DNA from: Ichthyophthirius multifiliis
Lineage: Eukaryota; Ciliophora; Oligohymenophorea; Hymenostomatida
Reading direction: 5' to 3'
DNA: 34,393 bases
Assembly (NCBI RefSeq): GCF_000220395.1
Contig: NW_004086410.1
Span: forward strand, 1-34,393
Shown: piece after piece, positions 12,304 to 24,453 of the stretch
Numbering within the stretch: position 1 is the stretch's first letter
Layout of the letters: each line of letters starts with the position of its first letter
The notes under the pieces: model-generated
The model's database searches: none
What the model was told of the DNA's origin: nothing
What the model saw: the letters and a program-made list of their open reading frames with translations, nothing else
Program-made: the position numbers and the translations under genes

Positions 12304-15300
12304 ATGGAAAAAGAAAAGCTGTATTATAATAATAAATATAAAATTAATGAATCATTTCTAAACATATAAATTGATAACAAGAGTTTATATGATTTACAAT
12401 AAGTAATATGCAATAATATAACATTTTTTCCAAATTGAATTTAAAATAAAATTATAAATAAATAGAACTATTCTCATAATACAAGTAAGTAGGATATATC
12501 TTCAGATAGCAAGTCTTCAGAATTAAGCTCTTAAGAATCTGATAAATAAGCTAAGTTTAGCTAATTCAAAAAATAGATGTTTATACAATAAAAGTATTAT
12601 ATAAATTTATTATACATATGTCATTAAAAATTATAAGAAATAGATCAAATAAATAAGTTTAAGAATTACTTGAAATATATTTAAATAAAAATCAAATTTT
12701 ACCTGATTTTTAAGGGTATTATCAAATTTTTTATATTTTAATATGTAAAAATATATATGCTTTTTGTTAATAAAGGAATTCAGCATAAATATTAAAGAAA
12801 AATAAAATGGAATATTTTGATTTGTATTTGCTTTATATAGCAGCATTAATTAAAGATAAATTTGAAGATGCTTAGTTAAAATAATAATTTTTTATAAATT
12901 AAATTTAATTGTTTTTATATATAAACAATAGAATAATTTACTAGCAATTTTAATAAATAAAAAATGTTAATGAAAACACTATTTAATTTAAATAAGATAT
13001 TAAATAAGATATAAAAATTGTTAAATAAATTATTCTTAAATAAAAAAAATAGATACCATAATAATATTTTTAGATAATGCAGCATATATTTTTAGAAGGA
13101 TTTTAGAAGATAAGCAATTATATTTCGAATTATTTTAAGATATAATTACAAGTGATGAAATCAATATATAGGATTTGCTAAACAAATTGACAATTTAAAT
13201 TTCGACACTAAAAAAGGTTATTCATCATAAACAATATTAATAAATTTTGTAAATATAAATTATTTTTTAAATGCATAATAATTTATATATATAGATTTTT
13301 AGTTAAAAACAAAGTCAAACTTGAATCAAAAGCATAGTTAAAATAAAATCTTAAAGCTGATTAATTTAGTTTCGAAGGTTACTTAGGTTTACCATTAAAT
13401 AGAGTTAACTTAAAATTAATAATACTATATTACATAGAATAAAAATAAGACTTAGATATAATAAAGTAAAAAAATAAAAATTATTATTACCTATATATTG
13501 CTTAGATAATTAATTATCGATGTAAGATAAACATCAAATGAATACAATGATTTATTATTGGTTTTCGTAAAATATAAAATAAACTCAATAGCAAGAGATA
13601 TAACCCGTGCATTAGTTGATAGTACTTTCTATTTAGATTCAAACATTTTATGCGTTGCATTAAGAGTATATTTTATTACTTAATTATATATTTCATTAAA
13701 AATAATTATTTTAATTAAAAGGGGTATAATAATAATTATTTATGGTTTGCTTCGTCCTCAAATTTTTTTCAAATATAAATATGGCTTTAAAATGAAAAAG
13801 TTTAGGAAACTTTAATAAAGCATTTATATGAAGCAGAAGCTAAAAATTTCGAGTACATAATTTATTTTTTGAAAATAACTAGTCACTTTTGAATAAAAAC
13901 TATGACAAAATAAATTGCTGATACATTAATTTATCGTATAAATTAAAGTAGAGATAATTAATTTCTCCATACTTTCTATAATCCATTAAAAGTTGCGATT
14001 TTAGTAGTAGAATGCTTAGATACGATAGTTCGAAAAGTAATTTATAATAAAAACTAAATAAACAAAGCACGAGATATTTATTATAAATTTGCATAATTAT
14101 ATTGTTTAGGGATAACTGATGATAATTTAATGATTGAACTTTTTAAAGATACAGACTTAGAATAAAGAAAACTAATATACATTATATATGAAAATAATTA
14201 TAAAGAAATAGTATAAAGTCAAAATTCTGAGGATGTAATAGAATCTATGTGGAATGGAAATATAGAAACTAAAACTTCAATATTTAATATGTTTTATATT
14301 ACTCAAAATTTATTTTATAAAGATATGAGTGAATAAATGTTTAATAAAGATAAAATATAATTAGAATCTAATAAAAGATACTAAAATTACCACTTTATTT
14401 TATAAAAAATAGTTTGGATGAATAATTGCAGAATAAGAAATTTGATTGATGAATATTTAATAATACTTCTTATGATACTAGTACTTGAAAATTTTATTGG
14501 ATAATTTGAGCCTTAAAAATAAATACATAAGTTATAATTCCAAAAGGATTATGATTATGAATTGATTCGAAACGAAGAAAAAAAATACATTAATACTTAT
14601 CAATAAATATACTACTAATTTTAAATCTATGTAGATTTAATTATTGGAATTAATTACTTTTTTAGGGTCCTTTCTATATATTATTACAGTAAAGTTTAAG
14701 AGTTAAAAATCAAATTAGATTTCCAAGAAATTATTAATATATTTTTGTGTTTATTATCTTTCTTTCAATTAATTATTACTAAATATTTATTAGATATACA
14801 AGAACCTGAAAGAATGCTTATTCTTGATACCTTTAAATGGATTTATGTTATAATAATAATCATAAAAATAATTTAATGTATGAAATCATTTAAATTGTTT
14901 GGTCCTTTGATAAGTGCGTTATGGTTTATAGTTTTAGAATGTGTAAAATTTACTTTCATTTTTGTTCTAGTTGTAGTATTATTTAGTTTAGAGGCTCATT
15001 TTATATTTTATGACAATCCAACAGGACGCTTTTCTACTTTTAAAGGAAGTTTGCTTTTTTTAATTGAAACAATGTTTGGATAATTTAGTTTTGGTGATTT
15101 TGATTAAGATGCCCCTTTATTTGGGCCTGTTTTTCTTAATTTATTTTTATTCATGATAGTAATTATTTTCCTTAATTTAATGGTTGCTATACTTACTTAC
15201 ACTTTTGAAAATGCTGCCAGAAGTGCTTAGGTTTTATTCTATATGGATATTGTAGGTAGACTGTAAAAGTTAGAGTATGATAAAATTTATGGTTGCCTTG

Positions 15301-16574
15301 TTACTTTACCTATTATTTGTAATTTTTTGAACGGTTTTTTTCTTCTTTATATGTTCTGTTTAGATCCTAATTAAAAAGTATATAGCTATTATTAATTTAT
15401 TTATTTATTTTTAAAAAAGGAAAAAATTTAAAAAATTAGAAAAATTAAATAAAAATTAGTTAATTTTAGTTATATTCCAATTTTAATTTTAGTTATTATT
15501 ACTTTACTTGCATTAAATTTAATATTTTCACCCTTTATCTATTTTTATAGAATTTACCAAATTATTATTGCTAATATTTAATTTAAATCTAAATTACGTT
15601 TGCTTATTTAATGGACTTTTTTAGGTAATTTCTATATTTTAAAATAAATGGTTATACAAACAAAGGAAAATGTGGAATATCTATTTAATGAAAATTAGCT
15701 ATATGTTGAGTAAACAAATATTCTTTCTAATGATACATATAAAATTTTAATTTTAGTTTCTAAAGAGTTTTATTAAATTAATCAGGAAGAAAAAATTGAA
15801 ATCGGAAGGTTTTTAACAGCTTTATTAGATAAAATCAAAGATATGGATAGGCTTAAATAAGAAAAATTTTAAAGAAAATAATAAAAAGTTTTATAATAGA
15901 ATTAAAATATTAAAAACAAAGAAATCAAAGTAATTAAAAACTTATATGAAGACATAAATTTGTAATTTAACTATGATTAAGTAAATCATGAAGAAATTGA
16001 TTATATTGAAACTAAATAAGATGAAAAATTAAGAAATTAATAGAAAAATAATATTTTTAATTCATTATAATTACCAAAAAGTGAAAGCGATGAAATTACC
16101 AAGTTAAATAAAAGTTAAAATATTTAAAATAAATCATTAAGAACATCTTTTAAGAAAAAAACATAATTATCAAAAATTTAAGTAGAAAATGATAAAGTTT
16201 TCAATCATAATTATACGTTAGATAAGTAATTTAATAAATAAAAGTCTCATGAAAAGGTTTCGCTTATAAATAAAAGTAAACCCACTTTTTAAAAATGGAA
16301 AAGTATTAATAAAGAAGACATTAGAGTTTAAAATATTATATAAGATATTGATTTTCTACTATCTTTTTTAGAAAACTTTATGATTGAAGAAGAAGAAACA
16401 TTTTAAAACGACGATTTATATAATTAATAAGAGATGTAAGAAACTTAAATAGTTGAATATGTATATATAACTCAATTATTGAAACTTATGTATTATTACA
16501 GAAGAAATGATGTTAAATTGGTTAGATTTAACCTTTTAAATTAAATTATTAAAAAACTATTTTAAAGTTAATGA
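12304..16574 (+). CDS. TRP-like cation channel
   Basis: Modelled exons are 12304-12402, 12466-12593, 12638-12910, 12997-13248, 13295-13465, 13506-13665, 13722-13852 and a long last exon 13949-16574, giving about 1280 residues (60 nt at 12716-12775 may be an extra in-frame intron). The N-terminal half is a helical cytosolic region. Then come transmembrane segments: YLIILLMILVLENFIG, FFRVLSIYYYS, IINIFLCLLSFFQLIITKYL, WIYVIIIIIKII and WFIVLECVKFTFIFVLVVVL. A pore loop with LLFLIETMFGQFSFGDFD follows, and a final helix with FLNLMVAILTYTFENAA, close to the NLLIAM...NTF sequence after S6 in TRP channels. Unusually, two more hydrophobic segments follow (LVTLPIICNFLNGFFLLYMF and ILILVIITLLALNLIF), then a polar 330-residue tail. 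It probably conducts cations at the plasma or ciliary membrane. The subfamily is not clear. The 12911-12996 intron is the weakest boundary. Confidence 0.85.
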
Positions 16575-16635
16575 TATTTTTTATTTATAAAAAAAATAAA
16601 ATCTAAAATAAATACTAATATTTTATTACCATTTT

Positions 16636-17545
16636 ATGTCAATTAATTAATTTTTTTTATTTTTCGATAAATATTATTTACTAATATTATTTGATTAAAA
16701 AAATCTATTTTTAAACTCTTTGACTTTTTGACTTCAAAAAAATCTTATTTAATTTCTATTTTTTGTATAATCTTATTAATATAAATTATTATAGTCATTA
16801 ATATTCCTAAAATTTTAATATTTAAAATCGATAAAAATTTAATTAATTTGAGTTTATTTATTTGTATTTTTTATATATTATTATTATAAGAAATTAAATT
16901 TTTTCTAAAATAATACTAATTTTTTATTTATTTATAATATTTAAGAGTATATATGTTTTATTTTTAATAAATAACACTAATTGATATAATACATATAAAT
17001 ATATTTTTATTGGAAATAAAATTGTATTAACTTCAAGTTAATTTCATTTATAATTAATTAGCTACATGGAGTTTATTAATTTAAGGAATTATAATATTTT
17101 TAAATTTTATAAAAAATAATTCAAGTTAAATCACAATATATTTTTTGTTTTATTTACTGTATCAATATTTTCGAACATAATGTTATTTATTATTATTAGC
17201 AATTTTTTTCAGCTTATCATATATTGTTGAACAATTTATTAAATTTAGCTTAGTTGCTTTAATTTTTCTACATATATATAAATTTGAAGTTAAATATTCT
17301 TTTTTTTATTAAAACACTACTTATAATTAAAATATATCGGCTACTTTAATGCATATTGAACATATTAGATAAACAATATTAAGCAAATAAAAATCTTCAG
17401 CAAGCTAAATTCGTTAATTCTCTGAAAAAGAAAATGAAAATAAAGACTCAAAAAATTGTACTGATAGTATATAATATATAAAATAGATGCAAATAAATAT
17501 TTAAAGTTATTTATTTAAGAAGAAATTAAGATAAAAATTAAGTGA
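16636..17545 (+). CDS. Multi-pass membrane protein, unknown; frame broken once at A7
   Basis: A frame free of TGA runs from 16695 to beyond 17460; about ten TGA triplets in it all fall out of frame, which chance would rarely give. Its product has about six or seven hydrophobic segments, for example YLISIFCIILLIQIIIVI, LINLSLFICIFYILLL, TWSLLIQGIIIFLNFI and FIKFSLVALIFLHIY, then a polar tail containing SEKENENKDSKN. The likely ATG at 16636 lies one frame away. The two frames meet at the A7 tract 16697-16703 and agree if one A is missing from the sequence. A 20-nt intron at 17467-17486 would lead to TGA at 17543-17545 and about 296 residues; without it no stop occurs before the next gene. Seven spans plus a charged tail suggest a receptor-like or transporter-like protein, but I recognise no family. 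Confidence 0.55.
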
Positions 17546-17832
17546 AAAAAAATATTTAGTATAATTATTTAATCCAATGAGTATATAAATAAAATTATTA
17601 AATACTGTAAATTAATTATTTACTTTCTTTAACTTATGTAGTACTAATTTAAAAAAATAAAAAATTAAATGCATTTATAAAATTATAACAAAAAAATTAT
17701 TTTTAAATCAAAATATATTTAATTTTTCATTTGTATTAAATATAAATATTAAAAACAAAAAATTAATTTTTAAAAATTTTATCTTTTTATTTTAATAATT
17801 TTATATCAAACTAAAAAAAATACAAAATAATA

Positions 17833-18300
17833 ATGTTCGGAGGAGGACAACCTTAAGGTTAACCAAACCCTGCTATAAATCCTTAATTATAACAAGCAGT
17901 TATATAAGAGCATGAATTTCCTGTTTATTTATTATAAAATTCAGATATAATTGAAGAACTTGACTTAGATCATGCTAAAAAGCAATTTAGTTATTTAAGC
18001 AGAAATTTATTTTTCTCAACAATAGTAGGAGTTACATTAAATGTTTAGATTAAAAAAATTAAATAATTAAATATTTTTTCTTGGAATAAATATTTGAGAA
18101 TGGCTTTTAGAATTCCGTTGTTTTTCGCTCCATTTATAGCCACATAATCAAGTAGCGATAGATATGCAAAAGAACTTGCTCTTATAAATAGAAAATATTA
18201 TTAAAGATTTTAAAGATTCTAAAGGACTGGAGATCCTAAGTATTTGGATCCTAATGGAGTATTGTTAAAATAACAATAATAAAGAAGCTAAAATAAATGA
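17833..18300 (+). CDS. Small protein, unknown, Gly/Gln/Pro N terminus
   Basis: Single exon, 155 residues, TGA stop at 18298-18300. It begins MFGGGQPQGQPNPAINPQ, followed by an acidic stretch (SDIIEELDLDHAKKQ), two moderately hydrophobic segments (NLFFSTIVGVTLNVQ and FRIPLFFAPFIAT) and a basic C-terminal helix ending in a Gln-rich tail. The codons have a higher G+C content than the flanks and every TGA triplet is out of frame, so the gene is real. The arrangement of a short low-complexity head and two possible membrane helices recalls small ciliate-specific mitochondrial or membrane subunits, but this is a guess. No family was recognised. Confidence 0.8.
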
Positions 18301-19177
18301 ATATATAAATTTATATTTGTATTTTTATTTTAAGTTTTAATAAAATATATAAATAATATTAAATATATAAGTTAATAATTTCTAAATGAAATGACTACAT
18401 TTTTATTTTATTTTTTGAAAAATTAAAATAAAATTTATTTGAAATAAAAAAGATTAGAAAATTAAAATTACTTATATTAAAAGAATAAAAGAGATTTCTT
18501 ACATAATTAATATAAATATATTTATTATTTACAAAAAAAATAAAAAATATGAGAGATAACTGAAGAATAAAGATAATATGAAAATTAAAAATAAAAAGAA
18601 TAAAAGTAATAAAATTTTTAAAGAATTAAATATTTTTATTTATATTAATTTAAAGTAATGTATATTTTATATATATATATATTAAATATTACTTAATATT
18701 TTATAATTATATATGTTTTCATTTTATAATTGTATTATTTACTATTAATATCTATTAAAAACTATCAAACATTAATTACTAATAACTAATAAAATTATTG
18801 AATATTTATTTTTTACAAAAACTAAAAACATATATATATATATATATATAATTTTATAAATTAATTTTTTTTATATATATTTAAAATATAAAATAATATT
18901 CAATAATTATCACTTTTTTAAATTAAAAGTCAGAAATTTGAAACAAATATCTTAAAAACTGAATAAGTTTATTAATTTATTAACCTTTTAATAAAATATT
19001 ATTAAAACTAAAAATAATAATATTTTATAACTATTATTTAAGTTAAGAATTATTTAAATTTAAATAAAATATTGTAATTAACATAACTAATAAAACATAA
19101 AAAATTAAAATATATTTTTTCTTTTTTTAAAATAGCAAAATATTCAAAGAAGAAAAAAAATACATAAAATAAAATCT
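18301..19177. other. AT-rich spacer with TA microsatellites
   Basis: About 880 bases between convergent genes (the small + strand gene and the eS7 gene on the minus strand), so it should contain both 3' ends. It has (TA)n runs near 18668-18681 and 18829-18851 and otherwise mixed A/T. No gene is seen. Confidence 0.6.
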
Positions 19178-19897
19178 TCATTTTTTGTAAGTGTAGAAAG
19201 TTTTGTCTTCTCTAAATTCAAAATTAACGTCACGTGTAGTGAGTTTCTTATAAATAACACTAACAAGATCTAATTTTTCTTCTAAATAATCTCTGTCATT
19301 TTAATCTAAATGTCTATAAAAATTTTTTAAATAAAATTAAAAAATTATTAAAAATATTACACTCTAGTGAATTAAGTTCCGTCTAATCTCACTCTAACTC
19401 TCTTTCCAATAATAACAGATGGAAGTAATAAATCATCCAAAAGAGCATCATAAACGTAAGTGAGACATCTGCTTCTTGGTCTTTATTACGATTTGTGTTC
19501 TTTTACCCATTTGGATTCAATAGTTCTTTTAGCTGTGAAAAATACATTTTGTTTAAGTTTTTTTTCAAGTTCAATAATTAATTTTCTTGATATTGCTTAT
19601 ACAACTTTATAAGATTAGAAATGAACATAAACTAATAAAGCGGATTTTTATTTTTTGTTAGCTTTGACTAATGTATGTTCTTCAACATGAGTCAAAATAA
19701 CACTTTTTAAATAAGTTTTCAAATCAGAATTGTTGTTTTCAATATCTACTAATGCAGAACCTACTAATTCTTCAGGTTTTGTTAATTTCTATTATTTTTT
19801 TATATTATATATATATTTATATTCTTGACTTTTTCAACGAATTTTCTAAATTCGTTATTTTTATTACTTCTTTTTTATGGAATTTAGCAAGTGCCAT
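19178..19897 (-). CDS. RPS7: 40S ribosomal protein S7 (eS7)
   Basis: Minus-strand gene of three exons, 19897-19868, 19788-19361 and 19313-19178, totalling 197 residues (human 194). The introns are 79 nt (19789-19867) and 47 nt (19314-19360). It is a component of the small ribosomal subunit. Diagnostic stretches include [20 protein letters not shown], the basic [35 protein letters not shown] and, across the second splice, RVHLDQND, then [10 protein letters not shown] near the end. The first exon encodes only ten residues ([10 protein letters not shown]); the splice was chosen because it joins in phase to [15 protein letters not shown], matching the family's start. The gene is transcribed divergently from the DNAJB13-like gene. 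Confidence 0.95.
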
Positions 19898-20172
19898 TTT
19901 TTACTTTTTAATTTTTCTTTTTGTTTTGTTTTAAATTATATTATTAACTTTTTTTTATTTTTGACTTTAATTTTATGTAATTAATTTAGATATTTTCGAA
20001 TATATATATTTTTTTATATTTATTTATTTTTGTTTTTTTTATTTATATTTGAAATACATTAAAATTATTTATTTATTAATAAAAAGAAACTGTAACATCA
20101 ACTTTTATATATATTAATAAAAATTATTTTAAATAAATAAAAGAACCTTTTAAAAAAATAGTTACTTATTTA
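19898..20172. promoter_or_regulatory. Shared divergent promoter region
   Basis: 275 bases of A/T separate the start codons of eS7 (minus) and the DNAJB13-like gene (plus), so both promoters must fit here. No specific binding motif stands out. Confidence 0.5.
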
Positions 20173-21685
20173 ATGTCAAGAAATTACTATGAAGACCTTT
20201 AAATTGAAAGGGATGCAACAAAAAGTTAGGTAGCAGCAGCGTAAAAAAAAAAAAAAAATTGTAAAATATTAATAAAAATATATATTTTTAAAGTTATCGT
20301 AAACTAGCATTAAGATGGCATCCGAAACTAAGTTCAGATGATTGGCAAACTAGCTATAACATTTTTAGTTAGATTTCGGAAGCTTATGAAGTACTGAGTG
20401 ATTGTAAACATATATTTTTTAATGTTTAATATATTTTATCAATAAAAGCCATTAAAAGAGCATTTTATGACAAGCATGGTGAATAAAAATTAAAAAATGG
20501 GTTCTTTAGTACAGCAGGTAAATATTATTAATTTGTTTACAATTTAATTAAATTTAAAAAATTATAGGATTATAAGTAAATTCTGAATTCAATATTTTTT
20601 GAATTACAATATATTAATTTTTATTTTGTGCAATAATTTTACTAAAATCAATAAATTAAAAAAGGGTGGATACAGATTCGGAGGAAATCCAGAGGAAATA
20701 TTTGAGAAGTTTTTCGGAACAAATAACCCATACTAATAAATATATGGTAATTAATTAAAAAATCAATATAAAACTATATATATCAATTAAAATTTGAAAT
20801 CAAATAAATTACTATAATTTAAAGATACTGATAATCAAGAAAATGTAGGTAGTTTATTATCTTATGCTTTTGGAGCCCAAAATTAGCCTTAACCTCAGCC
20901 TCCAAATGTTTTAAATGTAATTGTTTAATGCACTCTGAGTGAACTATACAATGGATGTTCAAAGGATGTTATTTATTAAAGAATAGTAAATTTTATAAAT
21001 ATTGTAAAAAATAAAATATTCTTTAAAAAATAGATTTTAAATCAAGATGGAAGAACTACTAAAGAAATTAAAGAAACAAAGTAATTTTAGGGTTTTAGAA
21101 TTAAAAAATAATTTTAAAAAAATAGGTAATTAGAAATAAAGCCAGGATATAAAAATGGACAAACAATAAGATATCCTCGTTAAGGAAACGAAACACCAGG
21201 ATTATATAATTGTAAATAAAAAATATATTTCTTAAATTAATTATAATTTAATATAAAATTAGCTGATTTGGTTTTTATAATAAAAGAAATTCCACACCCA
21301 ACATTAAAAAGAAAAGAGAATGATTTAATTTTTAGATGGAAATGTAAACTAATAGATTCATTACTCGGAAATCCTGTATAATTTATAACTTTAGATGGAA
21401 GAAAATTACATATTCCAATAGACTAAATTGTTGGGTAATTTTGTATATTAATTTATTTATTATATTAAATGTATAAATGAAACAAACCATAAAAAAAGAC
21501 CAAAAACATATAAACTTATAAAAGGAGAAGGAATGACTATATATAACTCAGATGAATTTAAAGTCGAAAATTTTAATAAACCATTGTAAAGAGGAGATTT
21601 ATATATTAAATTTGAAATTGAATTTCCTACTAAAATTGATGAAAATAGAAGAGATGAATTAATAGAAATTTTAGGATAGAAATGA
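20173..21685 (+). CDS. DNAJB13/RSP16-like radial-spoke J-domain protein
   Basis: Nine modelled exons: 20173-20240, 20294-20403, 20449-20517, 20568-20575, 20665-20746, 20825-20985, 21034-21211, 21263-21434 and 21499-21685, giving 344 residues like class B Hsp40 proteins. Order: a J-domain (1-70), a short G/F region with GGYRFGGNPEEIFEKFFG and TNNPY, then two C-terminal beta domains ending in GDLYIKFEIEFPTKID. The key HPD motif reads HPK (residues 32-34, in LALRWHPKLSSDDW). Human DNAJB13 also lacks this Asp, as I remember it, and shares HPTLKRKENDL-like and KGEGM segments with this protein. That points to the axonemal radial-spoke member, which acts structurally in cilia rather than as an Hsp70 activator. 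The fourth exon is only 8 nt. Either neighbour exon alone leaves the frame broken, and the micro-exon supplies Gly-Leu-Gln, matching GLKGG in relatives. Confidence 0.9.
20568..20575 (+). other. 8-nt micro-exon of the DNAJB13-like gene
   Basis: Eight bases flanked by AG upstream and GT downstream, with introns of 50 and 89 nt on its two sides. Joining exons 3 and 5 directly puts the conserved GGYRFGG sequence out of frame, while including these eight bases restores it and adds the Leu-Gln of a GLQGG sequence expected for the family. Confidence 0.7.
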
Positions 21686-22046
21686 TTAAATAATAATAAA
21701 ATTTATATATATATATATTCAATTTAATTATTATTTATTAAATTCATTAATATAAATTTAAAACTCTAAAATAAAATCTTATTACTTTTAAGTTTTTTTT
21801 ATTTCTATAAATAATATTTTTTATTTTGTAATAATATAATTTTATACAGGTTTTTCAAAATTAATTTTAAAAGCTTTAAAAGGTTTTAATAATATATTTA
21901 AGAAAAAATTATTAAAAAATTATTCTTTTAAAAATTTATAAATATTTTATATTTTATTAAATTAAATAAAAAAATAAAAATTATTAATAATTACTATATT
22001 TCGTTTTGAAAAAAAATATTTTTATACAAAGAGAAAAAAAAATATT
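21686..22046. other. AT-rich spacer
   Basis: 361 bases between two + strand genes. Pure A/T apart from a few isolated G and C; no gene or structured repeat was seen beyond a short TA run near 21705. Confidence 0.6.
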
Positions 22047-23771
22047 ATGAATTCCAACGGAATTTAATAGTTGTAATTAAATTTAAAATTAAATTCTATT
22101 ATTTAAAAATAAAAAAAAGTTATTAAAAAGAAACCTAGTAAGAATAATGTGTAAAATGCAACAGATGCAATTAAATTCCAAGTGAATATGTATCATTAAA
22201 TTGTAGCCATAACTTTTGCCTAGAATGCATGACAATTAGTATTTTAAAAAGCGAGGGAAAAGTAAAATAAAAACCTGAAAAGAACGATGAAATAATAGAA
22301 ATGAAATGTTATTAATGCAGTGAATTAAGTGAACTTGACTCATAAAGTATTCAAGCAATAGATTAATTAATATAAAAGATATTTCAAACAAGCAAATTAT
22401 AATAAAATGATTATTTAGAAAGCACTCCTTCTATTACAACTGCATTTAAAAATTACACGAATAACTATTGTTGTTCTCCTTATTAAATAACTTTTACGCC
22501 TGTATAAAATACAGATGATAAATTTGGTGATAATACCACCAATATATGTAAATTACATAAATAAGAACTAAATTTATTTTGTTTTACATGTGAAAACAAT
22601 ATAATTTGTTTAAAATGTTTATAAAACGGAGGACATAAAGACCATAATGTGGAAAGTATCGAAAAAGGTATTCTAAAACTAAATTAAAGATTAGGAGAAA
22701 CAAACCATTAAATAAATGCAAATATTGAAGTTTTATTAATATAAGAAAATTAACTTAAGGTTATAAAAAATGAATGTTTAAACTAAAAATAAACAATTAC
22801 ATAATAAATAAATGGCAATTTAATTGATATTTAGAATTCCATATAGAATAAATAGTCATAATTAATATAATAAGTAGATTTTATTTATTTAAAAAAGCAA
22901 GAATCTATTTAAGAAGAAATAAATAACATTTAAAAAAACAAGAAATTATGTAATTGCTAAAATAAAATATTTAGTCCTTACAAAACTTAGATAATAGTAA
23001 TTTTTAAAATATACTAAAAATCTTTAATTTTTATGCAAGTTGTAAAATTACTTTATAATAAATTAATTTAGACTAAAAATAATTTTTACAAAATGAAGAT
23101 AATATTAATTTATAATAAAAAAAATATAACATAATGAATTCTTAAGAATTATCAAGCCTATTAAATGAAGCATAATAAATAAAATAAAGAATTAAAAATA
23201 TTGACTTATTTAAGCATTAGTAATAGTTTTAAAAAAATGCAGAAAAAAACTTAATTTATCTAAATCTAAACTTTAAGAATCATAAAATGTAAATATATTA
23301 AGTGAAAGGCAAAGTACATAAGAATTTAATTCTTCAGAAAATAATTAAAAATACCAAAAAAACTTTAATAAGCATATAGTCAATATTTTTAATAATAATT
23401 ACAATTCTACATAAACTAATTATTAATAATTAATTAAAAACGAATCTTTTAAAAATATTAAAACAGAAAGATTTAATAAAAATTAGTTTCCTTCTTTTCT
23501 AAAAAGACAAACAAACTAAGTTATTAATTCTTAATCTCCTATTAGAAAATTTTAATAATATTAGAATTAAAGTAATGAATATAACTAAGTATCAAGAGTG
23601 AGATCAATATATGTTGATAGTATTCATAACAATAGTATAAGTAGAAATAGTAATAATATTTTTATGCAATTTAAGCTATAAGCCAAACAAGAATAATTAT
23701 TTTAAATTCTTCTAAAAAAGTAAAGTAAAATGTTTAAATAATAAAAGTAAAAATTATACCTAATAGATTGA
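22047..23771 (+). CDS. RING and B-box zinc-finger (TRIM-like) protein
   Basis: Exons 22047-22072, 22120-22949 and 22991 onward to TGA at 23769-23771, about 540 residues. An N-terminal RING finger runs from CNRCNQIPSEYVSLNCSHNF (Cys22, Cys25, Cys36, His38) through Cys41 and Cys44 to a final EMKCYQC pair. A B-box follows near residues 150-187: ICKLHKQELNLFCFTCENN, IICLKC and HKDHNVE. Next comes a coiled coil rich in Gln and Asn, then a Ser/Asn-rich tail (for example SRVRSIYVDSIHNNSISRNS). RING plus B-box plus coiled coil is the tripartite motif of TRIM E3 ubiquitin ligases; the first exon encodes only eight full codons. The frame shifts once more near 23220-23249. Either a 23-nt intron (23220-23242) or one missing A in an A7 tract explains it (537 or 545 residues). 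Confidence 0.85.
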
Positions 23772-24410
23772 TAATTATAATAATATGATATTAAAAATTT
23801 ATAAAATTTTAAAATAAATAAAAGTAAATTTAAAATTATAAAAATTATTTATTATAAAATATATTATATAAGTTAATTTATATTACTTATCTTTAAATAT
23901 TTTCTTTTTAAAAAAAATTAAAATTTGGATATTTTGAAATTAAATACGATTTCAGTTTAAATTTAATATTATAAAAATAAATAAAATATTTTTATATTAT
24001 TATTCTAATAATTTATATATAATAAATTAACTGCAATATCTTTTGTTAAATTGGAAAATTATTTAATTACAAAGATTAACTATAAATAATTTTATTATCA
24101 TAAAATATGAAATTATTGTAATTACCATGAAAAATTTTCGCAAAATATGTATTTATTTTTAAAATATATAAATTAAGATAAAAACTATTTTATAAAAATT
24201 ATAAATAAAATAAAATATTAAATTTACTATAATTGCAACAAAATTAAGAATAAGAAATATTTTAGATTTTATAATTTTAAAATTATGAAAAAGTTATTTA
24301 CAAAAAAAATTATTTTAAACTAAAGATATTATAAAATGAATAAAAATTAAAAATTAAAATATTATAATAATAAAATAAATAATTATTCTTATTTTGATAG
24401 AAATATAAAT

Positions 24411-24453
<43 letters not shown>

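Noticed and set aside
14880-15083. Treating this plus-strand hydrophobic frame as a separate small membrane protein
   Set aside because: It continues in frame on both sides once TAA/TAG are read as Gln and forms the S5-pore part of the TRP-like channel.
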